Positions 7,385 to 15,188 of a stretch of 39,197 bases of DNA are shown in pieces (position 1 is the stretch's first letter; each line of letters opens with the position of its first letter). Under the pieces are notes generated by a model. The model was not told the origin of the DNA and did not search any database. It was given only the letters and a program-made list of their open reading frames with translations. A program made the position numbers and the translations under genes. Origin of the DNA: Pseudoalteromonas denitrificans DSM 6059 (lineage in GTDB: Bacteria; Pseudomonadota; Gammaproteobacteria; Enterobacterales; Alteromonadaceae); the NCBI RefSeq assembly GCF_900112265.1, contig NZ_FOLO01000055.1, positions 1-39,197 on the forward strand, read 5' to 3'.

Positions 7385-9960
7385 TTTTCATTTTGCGTAT
7401 TTAGGCAGCTATTTCTGCTGCCTAGACTTTGTAAAAGCATATTAAACTCTTGATAATCACATAACTCACTAAACCAAGCTAAGTTAAACCAAACTGCGCC
7501 ATAACCCGATTTTACAGCTTCCTCAACATGAACTAATGCTGATTTATTCTCTCCCGCTAGGGTATAAATTAAAGCAGCTGCATAGCTATATTCCAACCGA
7601 TTGGGTGAGATTTTAATAGCCTGATTCAGAGATTTTAACGCATTGTTATATTCTTTTAAATGTGCATAAGCTTGGGCACTATCTAAGAGTGCGTAAAATG
7701 TATTCTGGCCAGCTAGCATTGTAAGTATTTGTTGGTAATACTTTTTAGCCTGAGTCGTATTGCCAGCTAGCCATTCAATATCCGCTAAATTTAAAAGCAT
7801 CATAGAATTTTTTGGACTTTTACTCCATGCTTTTCGTGCTGAAACTAGTGCTTTTGGGTATTGTTTTTTTAACAGATAACTTAGTCCTAAATTGTTTAAG
7901 TCCAGAGGTTGGGCATTAATGTTTATTGTTTTGTTATAGGCTGTTATCGCTTCATCTATATTACCTTCAGCCAAATAAATATCAGCTAGTAACTGGTTTG
8001 GTCGATAGTTATCCGGTGTTAAATTTAATAAGTTTAACAATAGCGTTTTAGCCTGTTCAATCTCTGAGTTTTGAAAGTACAAAGCTGCCAAATTGTATTG
8101 TAAAATACTATTTGATCTAAAACTTAATGCTAATTTAGTCTGCTTAATTGCCATTAAAAGGTCATTTTTTGCGAGATACCATTCAGCTCTCAGTTCGTGG
8201 TATATAACAGGATCAACATCATATTTTCTTGATTGTTTTAAAATTTCGTCAGCTTGTTCTAATTTACCTTCAGCTATGGCTAACATTGTACTATCAATAG
8301 TGAATAACATACTATTTCTGTATGTTATAGGAGCGTTATTTAATAGTTCGCTTAATTGATTTAAATAATATGATTCTTTGGTTTGATAATACATTTCTAA
8401 GCTTGTTTTACGATATAAAGAATATCCTGAAAATAGTTGTGGGGCCTTATTTAATAAGGTTTTTAGTTCTGATAGATTGTTGTCACTATCTTCACCTTTC
8501 AATTCGATATTGTTATATAGCTTAATATAAGCGATATAATCATTTTCGTTAATACTCACGTTACCTTGGTTATTATCTTCTTTAATATTTAATAATGAAG
8601 CCATTTGGGTTGTAGCGTTGTGATAAATTTCACGATAATTCTTGATATTGACATTCCAGTTCTTCTGCGCTGTTACGCTCCAGTGCTTCCCGCTGAGGTG
8701 AGAAGATATAACGCTACACTGAATATTATTACAGTTTAAATTAGTACTAATAATATCGCTTGCACCTGTGATTTGGGCTACTTTTTTTAGCCCTTCTTTA
8801 GTTTCAAGCACTTCTTCTCTAGATATTAACTGTATTCTTGGGTTATTAATGATTAATTGACGGATAGCATCATCAATAGTCACTGTGACTAAATCTTTGT
8901 GCATTTCACTTAATTGACTGTTTTCATTTAACTTAGGTTTCAGTACGACTACATAACGGTGAACAGGCTCAATTTTAAAAAAATAAGCCAAAATACAAGC
9001 GACTACGAGGCTAAGCACTCCAACAATTGTCAATATATTCTGGTTTTTCTTAAACTTACTTTGAGTTATTTTTGGAGCCGTTAATTCACTTAAAACAGTT
9101 GTGTCTTGAGCTATGATTTCCTCCTGAGTAATGTTAATTAATATCTGCTTAAAACGTTGTGTCACTTGTTGGCTACATTGTGGTCGGCTACTTGGGTTTT
9201 TACTTAATAATTTATTGAGTAGCTCGATTAGAGGTTGTGGAACACAAGGTAATATAGTGCTAGCACAACTTGGTTGTTCATCAATAATTGCTTGCGTAAT
9301 ATTCAGACCTTTGATGTTGTCAAAAGGGTGCCGTCCAGCAATAAAAGTAAAAGCAAGTAAACCTAAAGAAAATAGATCAGAACGATAATCAATTTTATTG
9401 TTTTTTAGTTGTTCTGGGGATGCAGCATTCGAGCTTGCATATGTTAGGTGTTTAAAGTTAGATTCTCGATTATTACATGTTAACTGGGCAATTCCAAAGT
9501 CGGTAATTTTGGCATTCCCTTTTTCGTTAATAATAATATTTGAGGCTTTAAGGTCACAATGAATGATCCCCTCAGCATGAGCTGAAGCTAATCCTGCACT
9601 AATTTGACAAATAAGTTCCAATTTTTGAATTAGACTTGTGACATTCTGTTTTTGAAATTGCTGTAATGTTTTACCTTTAATATATTCCATCACCAATGAA
9701 ATTTGATTTTCCGCTTGGTGTATATCATAAAGTTGCACTATGTTTGTATGATTTACTTTTGCTAGCAGCCGAGCTTCATTTAATGAATTTGCAATTTGAA
9801 TTTTTTGAGTGCTACCGCTTGTTTGTGTTTTTAATTGTTTAATTGCAACAGCTCGGTGCAAACGAGTATCTTCTGCAAGAAAAACCTTGCCCATACCTCC
9901 TTGACCTATGAGTTTTTTTAACTGGTAATGACCCAAATTTCTCATATTTAAAATGTTCAC
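7381..9960 (-). CDS. Membrane Ser/Thr protein kinase with C-terminal TPR domain
   Basis: An 859-residue Hanks-type (PknB-like) kinase. Residues ~11-265 form the kinase domain: glycine loop G19-Q-G-G-M-G, ATP-anchoring K41, helix-C Glu in NEARLL (~62), catalytic loop H134-C-D136-LKASN, DFG at 154-156, an APE-like SPE at 181-183, and DYRSDLFSLG. The catalytic loop is HCD rather than HRD, so this is a non-RD kinase whose activation may not need loop phosphorylation. A transmembrane helix (~309-329) separates it from an extracytoplasmic part of about 530 residues. Its final ~300 residues are tandem tetratricopeptide repeats (for example DLNNLGLSYLLKKQYPKAL). It follows the FHA gene by 5 bp in one operon. 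FHA domains read phosphothreonine, so the neighbour is its likely target. No PP2C-type phosphatase is present. Confidence 0.9.
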   Translation of the reverse strand: MNILNMRNLGHYQLKKLIGQGGMGKVFLAEDTRLHRAVAIKQLKTQTSGSTQKIQIANSLNEARLLAKVNHTNIVQLYDIHQAENQISLVMEYIKGKTLQQFQKQNVTSLIQKLELICQISAGLASAHAEGIIHCDLKASNIIINEKGNAKITDFGIAQLTCNNRESNFKHLTYASSNAASPEQLKNNKIDYRSDLFSLGLLAFTFIAGRHPFDNIKGLNITQAIIDEQPSCASTILPCVPQPLIELLNKLLSKNPSSRPQCSQQVTQRFKQILINITQEEIIAQDTTVLSELTAPKITQSKFKKNQNILTIVGVLSLVVACILAYFFKIEPVHRYVVVLKPKLNENSQLSEMHKDLVTVTIDDAIRQLIINNPRIQLISREEVLETKEGLKKVAQITGASDIISTNLNCNNIQCSVISSHLSGKHWSVTAQKNWNVNIKNYREIYHNATTQMASLLNIKEDNNQGNVSINENDYIAYIKLYNNIELKGEDSDNNLSELKTLLNKAPQLFSGYSLYRKTSLEMYYQTKESYYLNQLSELLNNAPITYRNSMLFTIDSTMLAIAEGKLEQADEILKQSRKYDVDPVIYHELRAEWYLAKNDLLMAIKQTKLALSFRSNSILQYNLAALYFQNSEIEQAKTLLLNLLNLTPDNYRPNQLLADIYLAEGNIDEAITAYNKTININAQPLDLNNLGLSYLLKKQYPKALVSARKAWSKSPKNSMMLLNLADIEWLAGNTTQAKKYYQQILTMLAGQNTFYALLDSAQAYAHLKEYNNALKSLNQAIKISPNRLEYSYAAALIYTLAGENKSALVHVEEAVKSGYGAVWFNLAWFSELCDYQEFNMLLQSLGSRNSCLNTQNEN

Positions 9961-9965
9961 ATTAT

Positions 9966-10955
9966 TTAATTATGACATGTAAGTTGATTATTATTGATCG
10001 CAGACTCTAGTTGTTTTCCTTTGTAAATCTCAAAGGCTGAACCTGTAAAACGTACATGCTTTTTACGTCTTTCAATAATATTATCTGAAATCAGTAAATC
10101 TGATAATAGCTCTGAAAATTGCTTTCGAATTCGATGTATTTGAATATTTAGGTGGTATATATCCAATCCTAAATCTTTACACAGAGTTTCAGTATTAATC
10201 CAGCCAAGCATGTCATGGTTGATATTAGTTTTTATATCTTTAGCCTTACACCTAGCAAGGTGTAATGTTAAATAATGATGAATATACGTTTTAAAATCTA
10301 TAAGTCCTTTAGGAGACGTTAGTTTAAGGCAAGTGGTTTCTTCATCCAAACTGATATCGAAAATTAACTCTAAATCATCTATAGAAAACTCCTCAGTATT
10401 GTGTGCTTCAGTATCGTTTTCTAAATGACTAAGTTTCAATTTCCATTTTTGACCGTTAAACTCGACATTTTCATGTTCATTTAACCTGAAAGAGCTAGAG
10501 TCATCTTTATTGATGTATTCTATAGACCAACAATTTTCATTTTTATTAAAAATCATTGCAATTTCTGGTACCTCTTCGCAAGGGAGCAAGTGATATGGTT
10601 TAAGTTCAATTGCATCAGTTACACCATCGTCGTTATCAGGAATAAGTAAATCGCAGGGAGCCGATAAATCCTGAACAATATAGTTATTGCTTTTATCAGG
10701 TGATAGGGTAATGCAATCACCTAGCTTTAATATACGTGTTTTTTTTTTGTCTAATCTAGTATCGTTTACCCAGGTTCCGTTCCGACTTAGATCTCGCAGT
10801 AACCATTTATTATTCTGCCACTCTATTGTCATGTGGATTTTAGAGATAGCTGGATTTGAAATTAATGTGTCAACCGAATAAATAAACCTACCAAAGCTAT
10901 GATGGGCATATAAATACAGTGCCTTTTTTGTGCCTTCTTCAATTAAATAAGCCAT
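9966..10955 (-). CDS. FHA-domain protein with C-terminal winged-helix-like domain
   Basis: A 329-residue cytoplasmic protein. The N-terminal FHA domain shows G22-R23, S38-x2-H41 and S58-R-N-G-T-W, the phosphothreonine-binding signature. The last ~100 residues (GWINTETLCKDLGL, LNIQIHRIRKQF, then IIERRKKHVRFTG) resemble an OmpR/SARP-type winged helix with recognition helix and wing. This layout suggests a transcription factor whose activity or partner choice depends on the downstream Ser/Thr kinase. The gene is first in the operon; the kinase starts 5 bp after its stop. ATG 10955 follows a weak ribosome-binding site (AGGTTCCGCT). Confidence 0.8.
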   Translation of the reverse strand: MAYLIEEGTKKALYLYAHHSFGRFIYSVDTLISNPAISKIHMTIEWQNNKWLLRDLSRNGTWVNDTRLDKKKTRILKLGDCITLSPDKSNNYIVQDLSAPCDLLIPDNDDGVTDAIELKPYHLLPCEEVPEIAMIFNKNENCWSIEYINKDDSSSFRLNEHENVEFNGQKWKLKLSHLENDTEAHNTEEFSIDDLELIFDISLDEETTCLKLTSPKGLIDFKTYIHHYLTLHLARCKAKDIKTNINHDMLGWINTETLCKDLGLDIYHLNIQIHRIRKQFSELLSDLLISDNIIERRKKHVRFTGSAFEIYKGKQLESAINNNQLTCHN

Positions 10956-11083
10956 AGCGGAACCTTGTTTGTACCTATTTTGGGTTTATACTACAGTAAA
11001 ACTTAAATACATTCTAAATATTTATCAGATTTTATAGCGCTATATCCTGATGCATCATTCAGGTTTCTTCATAGGTAACCTTT
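10956..11083. other. Upstream region of the FHA-kinase operon
   Basis: A short AT-rich leader with no ORF. It carries the expected leftward promoter but no motif I can name. A RAYT-type repeat abuts it from 11084. Confidence 0.4.
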
Positions 11084-11180
11084 AACAACTATAGACACCC
11101 ATAAATATGTCTTTGATATTTGAAGAATTAGGTGGGTTGTCTATACTTTAACCACTGGTAAATCATTATTGGTGGTGAGT
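11084..11180 (+). repeat. RAYT 5'-flank repeat, copy 2
   Basis: Near-identical to 1399-1497. Here it ends directly at the ATG of the transposase remnant at 11181, so it is the leader and promoter of a REP-associated tyrosine transposase. Confidence 0.75.
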
Positions 11181-11258
11181 ATGGCTAGGGCAAGAGAGTC
11201 TTTAATTGATTTAGATGCAACCTCGAAAAGAAAAGGGGTCAAGTCACTTGCTTCATAA
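11181..11258 (+). pseudogene. REP-associated tyrosine transposase (RAYT) remnant, internally deleted
   Basis: The ORF encodes MARARESLIDLDATS, the N-terminus typical of Y1/IS200-like REP-associated transposases, whose next residues are normally a YYHCxxR motif. Here codon 15 is joined to KRKGVKSLAS and a stop, and the last codons lie within the REP repeat. About 200-300 codons, including the HUH nuclease core, are missing, so no transposase can be made. The tail could be the original C-terminus, leaving a collapsed 25-codon ORF. Confidence 0.65.
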
Positions 11259-11347
11259 TACTTATTAAAAATAGTGTTATATTTGCCCTTTAGCTTGATT
11301 TAAAAACGCTGAGTTCAAGTATTAGAACGTGAATTAATTGACCTAAA
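11235..11347. repeat. REP/RAYT-associated repeat, copy 3
   Basis: The third copy of the unit at 1268-1380 and 1505-1618. Its first ~75 bp are almost identical, and its right end is diverged (GAATTAATTGACCTAAAT). It follows the RAYT remnant, as expected for REP units next to their transposase. Confidence 0.75.
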
Positions 11348-11366
11348 TAAAACTGTTTTGACTTTA

Positions 11367-11398
11367 AAGTGCCTTGCTTGTTGCTGGGCATTTTTTAT
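11367..11398 (+). terminator. Terminator-like hairpin, repeat-block copy 2
   Basis: AAGTGCC...GGCATTTTTT with a T/G-rich loop, the counterpart of 1637-1668. The base changes keep the pairing of the core stem and the T-run. Confidence 0.55.
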
Positions 11399-11420
11399 GT
11401 TTCCTTATCAGTTTAAATGG

Positions 11421-11508
11421 GCAATACCGCCAGTTAGCTAGGCTGTGGATACCGGTAGAAGTAGGTAGGTGACAGCGGTTACATAGGCAACCTGGTGCAG
11501 CGACACTC
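11421..11508. repeat. Dispersed tail repeat, copy 2
   Basis: A diverged copy of 1691-1778 with the same order of CAGTTAGCTAGGC, ACCGGTAGAAGTAGG, and GGTTACATAGGCAA. After this the similarity between the two loci ends. Confidence 0.6.
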
Positions 11509-11802
11509 GTATTTTTATTTATTAATTCAAGCTACTTGTATTCAATTATGGAATTTAAAAATAGGGGGAATCATTTTATTTGGAATACTTTTTATTAGAC
11601 GAATTGAATATTTTATATATGAAAAAATAAACCTTTGCAGTATAAACTTACTCAACTTGAACAGCAATAGGGCAACATTTAGAAGGGGCTTGTAATAACA
11701 TATATTCGATGTGTTGCTATATCTAAATACACAAAGAGTTTTTTTAAATCAGGCTTAATATTTTTAGAATAAACTCATTGCCATTGTCCATACAAGTTAA
11801 TA
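11509..11802. other. AT-rich region without a supported gene
   Basis: The region has an open frame of 66 codons at 11495-11695 that starts inside the repeat tail. It has no ribosome-binding site and no family features. I see no RNA gene or regulatory motif here. Confidence 0.4.
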
Positions 11803-12201
11803 TTGTTATTACTGAGTTCATTTCACAGCATATCAAAAAATATCGATAAAATAGAACCTCCTTCAGATCACATTATGGGGTTAGGTCCAGGCTCATCCTC
11901 CAATAATCTCAATGCTTACAATGATAGCCTTTATTTTGCAGCTGACGAAGGAACATCATTTGAAAAACTGCGGCAATACAATCGCAAAAGTAAAATCCTC
12001 AGAATTATAGAAGGTATCAGGTAGGTTCGCTCGTTGAAAGTATTTAACGGAAAATTATACTTTATCGGCACAAACGATGAGTTTGGCACTCGATTATGGT
12101 CTTATGAGGATGTCACCAAAGAATTTAGCTTTATAAAAGAAATACCACCTAGCAATTTATTGCAAAGTGGATATGTAGAATTAGTATTTTTGCTTTTTTA
12201 G
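11803..12201 (+). pseudogene. ELWxxDGT-repeat protein fragment with in-frame stop
   Basis: The frame encodes two units of the hyalin-like ELWxxDGT repeat family, which are large secreted proteins. The first unit contains MGLGPGSSSNNL followed by LYFAADEGTS. After an in-frame TAG (12022-12024) the same frame continues with SLKVFNGKLYFIGTNDEFGT and RLWSYEDVT. It ends at TAG 12199-12201. There is no convincing start (the frame begins after a stop at 11770), and intact members have many repeats. This is therefore a short fragment of a former large gene, with a nonsense mutation as well. Confidence 0.65.
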
Positions 12202-12483
12202 AACTTCTATGTTCGATTGTTATTGTGCAAGCTCAACTTGTTTGGATTAAGTAGTCATTTTTTGTTTTTTTGAATGGTTAATTCTGATGCAAATGTCAGC
12301 ATAAGCTTGTTATATTTGCCATTCTTAATTGAGTTGATAAATAGTTTCAAAGCCGTTGGATAATTATTGTAGCAGTGTTTTTAAGCTTATTTTTCATTCC
12401 TTACTTCAGCGAGTATTTACCTCTTACTTAATTTAGGTTTTGGTTTCAATTAATGCTTACGCGATGTGTACTTTAAGAACAAA
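12202..12483. other. Intergenic region downstream of HDOD gene
   Basis: No ORF, hairpin with T-run or known motif could be supported in this AT-rich stretch between the pseudogene and the HDOD gene stop. Confidence 0.4.
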
Positions 12484-13323
12484 TCAATTGTTTAACTTTA
12501 ATGCTCTCATTATTGCAATGCCTTCAATATTGCAAAAGTTTATAGCTTCGTCTAACTCTTCCATGCTGATGTCTAGTTTTTGTAAAATAAGCTTATTAAT
12601 AAAGGTTTTTTTAGAATACATGCCCGGATGGGAATTTAATAATGCAAGCCGAGTACATATGTATAATAAATCAGCTGCTTCACTGGTGTCTTCTTTATTT
12701 AAATTATTAAAATTACGTATGGGTGAAATAATGCTTTGTGGTAGCTCCCATAAAGTGAGTAAGGCTGTACTGCAATCTGCATAAGTAAAGCCAAAGACTT
12801 CTTTTTGTCTGAGCCAGGGGGTTTCATCCTGATTATAGTCTTGACAATATTGCACTTTTTTAGGGTCAGTTTGCATTATGATCAGCTCACCTATGTTATG
12901 CAATAAACCCGAAACAAAAATACTTTTTGTGTTTTTTATGTTTTTCTTTTGAGCCAAATATTTACACAGTAGGGCCGTATCTACACTGACTTCCCAAAAC
13001 CTATCCATATCAATTATATTTTCGTCTACGGATGAAAAAGCAGTTGTAACGCCATAAGTATTAATCAAGTTATGAATTTCATTTATTCCTAATACTGCAA
13101 CTGCTTTTGAGATTTCGTCAATTTCAGCAAGGTAGCTAAAAAGCGCGCTATTTACTATTTTTAATACCGATGATGATAAGGCAGGGTCTAACATTATTAT
13201 GCTTGCAATGTCAGTGAGTGAAGATTGTTCATCATCCATAATTTCTTTTAATCGAATATATATATCGGGTAAAACACACAGTTTCTCTACATTTTGAGCG
13301 TATTGAAGGGGGGTCATTCGCAT
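12484..13323 (-). CDS. HDOD-domain signalling protein
   Basis: The HDOD domain (a catalytically dead relative of HD phosphohydrolases) covers about residues 5-200. Typical segments are IIMLDPALSSSVLKIVNSA, EISKAVAVLGINEIHNLI, FWEVSVDTALL and VSGLLHNIGELI. HDOD proteins act in signal-transduction networks, often near chemotaxis or cyclic-di-GMP components, without enzyme activity of their own. I chose ATG 13323 because AGGGA lies 7-8 bp upstream and the protein then begins MRMTPLQYAQ, close to the domain. The longer start at ATG 13368 has no ribosome-binding site. It is monocistronic and divergent from the broken porin gene. Confidence 0.85.
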   Translation of the reverse strand: MRMTPLQYAQNVEKLCVLPDIYIRLKEIMDDEQSSLTDIASIIMLDPALSSSVLKIVNSALFSYLAEIDEISKAVAVLGINEIHNLINTYGVTTAFSSVDENIIDMDRFWEVSVDTALLCKYLAQKKNIKNTKSIFVSGLLHNIGELIIMQTDPKKVQYCQDYNQDETPWLRQKEVFGFTYADCSTALLTLWELPQSIISPIRNFNNLNKEDTSEAADLLYICTRLALLNSHPGMYSKKTFINKLILQKLDISMEELDEAINFCNIEGIAIMRALKLNN

Positions 13324-13514
13324 TTTTAATTCCCTATCATGAAGTCCTAAATCGAATATATAAAACATAAAAAACGATAGTTTAATAAAGATAAAACGTC
13401 AAATGAATTAAGGGTATATAAGAGGTAATGCTTTGGTACTATCATAAAATAAATTTAATGCTATATGATTTTATTTATAATAAAAAGTAATGATATTGGT
13501 TCTTGTTTGTATTG

Positions 13515-13528
13515 TTGATTCAGATCAT
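13515..13528 (+). promoter_or_regulatory. FNR-like box upstream of the porin gene
   Basis: TTGAT-N4-ATCAT matches the FNR consensus TTGAT-N4-ATCAA at 9 of 10 fixed positions. It lies about 105 bp upstream of the porin ATG and about 190 bp from the HDOD start. It could give oxygen-responsive control of either gene. It is a single unverified site in AT-rich DNA. Confidence 0.35.
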
Positions 13529-13630
13529 TTATTTGATGATTATGCTCATTTTAACAATAATTTAGTTTGTTTGATTATTTTCTCTCATATATATTCGTGC
13601 ACACTTTCAACCGCCCATAAATGAAAAGTA

Positions 13631-14582
13631 ATGAAATTTAATAAATTAACTCAAGTAATTACAGTCACCTTAAGTCTATTGACTATAAATAATTTTGCTG
13701 CAAATGAAGATGACAAAAGTACATTTTTTGGTAATTTAAGGCTTGGGTATATTACTGCCGATGATGGTGACGGCCATAGTGAAAAGGGCTCTGCATTTGG
13801 TGGGAAACTAGGTTATATCAGTGAGTCGTGGCAAGGGCTCAGTGCTGCTGGTACTTTATACACAAGCCAAGCGCTATTTAACGATGAAAATGGTGATTTT
13901 TTTGCTTCAGATGGCTCGAGTTATGCCATTTTAGGAGAAGCTTATCTTAATGCTCAGTTTGGTAATACGTTAGTCAAAGGTGGACGTTTTGGTTTTGATT
14001 CTCCTTATGCCGATACTGATGATATTCGCATGGTACAAAATACTTTTTCAGGTGTTTTATTTGCAAATAGTGATATTAAAAATACTCATTTATATGCTGC
14101 ACATTTAAATAAATGGTCGGGTGTGGATACTGATAAACCAGAAGAATTTGAAAAAATAAATGCTGATGATGGTATAAGTACATTTGGTATCGTATATGAA
14201 GGCATAGAAAGTCTAGATTTACAAACTTGGTATTATAATGGTCGTCATTTCGCAGACTTGATTTATGTTGAAGCTATGTATGAAACAAAGCATTTAACCT
14301 TGGGTGCTCAGTTTAGTGCTCAATCAGATAATACAAAAGATAACAGCGGACCACACCATTGGGGATGTACCAAATCAAGATGCAATTGCCATTGGCATGG
14401 AATATAACGGCATTGATAATCTGACTTTAGGTGTGCTCAATGTAGCTTTTGACAAAGGTGCTGATGAAACAGATTTTACTGCAAGTTATGATTTATCTGA
14501 CAATATGACGGTGGATATTATTTATCATCACATGCATTCTGATGGTGATATGTTACTTGTTATGTACAATTTAGACTTTTGA
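13631..14582 (+). pseudogene. Outer-membrane porin (OprD-like/Opr family), internal deletion and frameshift
   Basis: The signal peptide ends near NFAA. It is followed by porin-type beta strands (FFGNLRLGYITADD, GLSAAGTLYTSQALF, VKGGRFGFDSPYADTDDIRM). The first frame runs to TAA 14407, but family-like sequence stops at about DNTKDNSG. It resumes in another frame with DAIAIGMEYNGIDNLTLGVL and ends in MTLV-type closing strand LLVMYNLDF at 14582. Joined, the two parts give about 317 residues, shorter than the ~400 typical of such porins. A stretch of roughly 70-80 codons therefore seems to have been lost at 14341-14352, leaving the frames out of phase. The shortened 258-residue product lacks the terminal strands and C-terminal Phe needed for outer-membrane insertion. 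A sequencing error alone would not explain the missing segment. Confidence 0.7.
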
Positions 14583-14711
14583 AGTTTATGATTGCCGCTG
14601 GATGTTAGGCTAAGCACATCATAGAAGGGTATTCGTATATAGACTTTTATTACCGTATTATCAATCTATTAGATATACTATCGCCATATTATAATTTAAA
14701 TACTTAAAGTT

Positions 14712-14927
14712 ATGCGCGAAAGTTTAAAACGAAAAATAATATCAGTATGTGATAAAAAAATTGCACAAAAAGGTGAAAACGTAGGGTTATCTTTTTATGC
14801 TTTTTTTGCCAATAAAAATAATGACCCAGAATTATTAATGGAAGCCGCAACTTGGTGGATCATGACGCACAAATTAGATCATTTTGAAAAAGCAATAAAA
14901 GTTAAAGCTATGGTTCAAAAAATGTAA
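14712..14927 (+). CDS. Small conserved protein, DUF6500-like
   Basis: A 71-residue soluble protein with GENVGLSFYAFFANKNNDPE followed by LLMEAATWWI and THKLDHFEKA. This compact pattern matches, from memory, the DUF6500 family of marine gammaproteobacteria, of unknown function. There is no signal peptide or membrane helix. ATG 14712 is preceded by a poor ribosome-binding site. It is transcribed alone; the upstream gene is the broken porin. Confidence 0.65.
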   Translation: MRESLKRKIISVCDKKIAQKGENVGLSFYAFFANKNNDPELLMEAATWWIMTHKLDHFEKAIKVKAMVQKM

Positions 14928-15135
14928 TTTTAACCATTCCCACATGGCTTTTAAAAACGGGTTCAAAGTCGTTTCACTTTAAACGTGAATGACCTAAGGA
15001 CTTGAAATAATTTAGTTTAGTTTAGTAGATGAGTTAACCAAGTGTTTGTGAACTTTATTTTTTCTCAGAAATAAAGGTGGCTTTAATAATGAGTGCTTAC
15101 GTCCTTGTAAGCTGAGTGTGACATCCTTGGCACAC

Positions 15136-15172
15136 ACTGATATCAAAATTGACCTTATTTTTTGATATCAGT
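15136..15172 (-). terminator. Inverted repeat after the alkaline phosphatase gene
   Basis: ACTGATATCAAAA and TTTTGATATCAGT form a perfect 13-bp stem 17 bp past the phosphatase stop. There is no T-run beyond the stem, so it may be a weak terminator or an mRNA 3' stabiliser. Confidence 0.45.
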
Positions 15173-15188
15173 GAATAATCTGTACTAC

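Noticed and set aside
11495..11695. 66-codon frame after the repeat tail
   Set aside because: It starts within the dispersed repeat and has no ribosome-binding site or recognisable family; chance is likely in AT-rich DNA.
12440..12784. 114-codon plus-strand frame
   Set aside because: It is mostly antisense to the well-supported HDOD gene.
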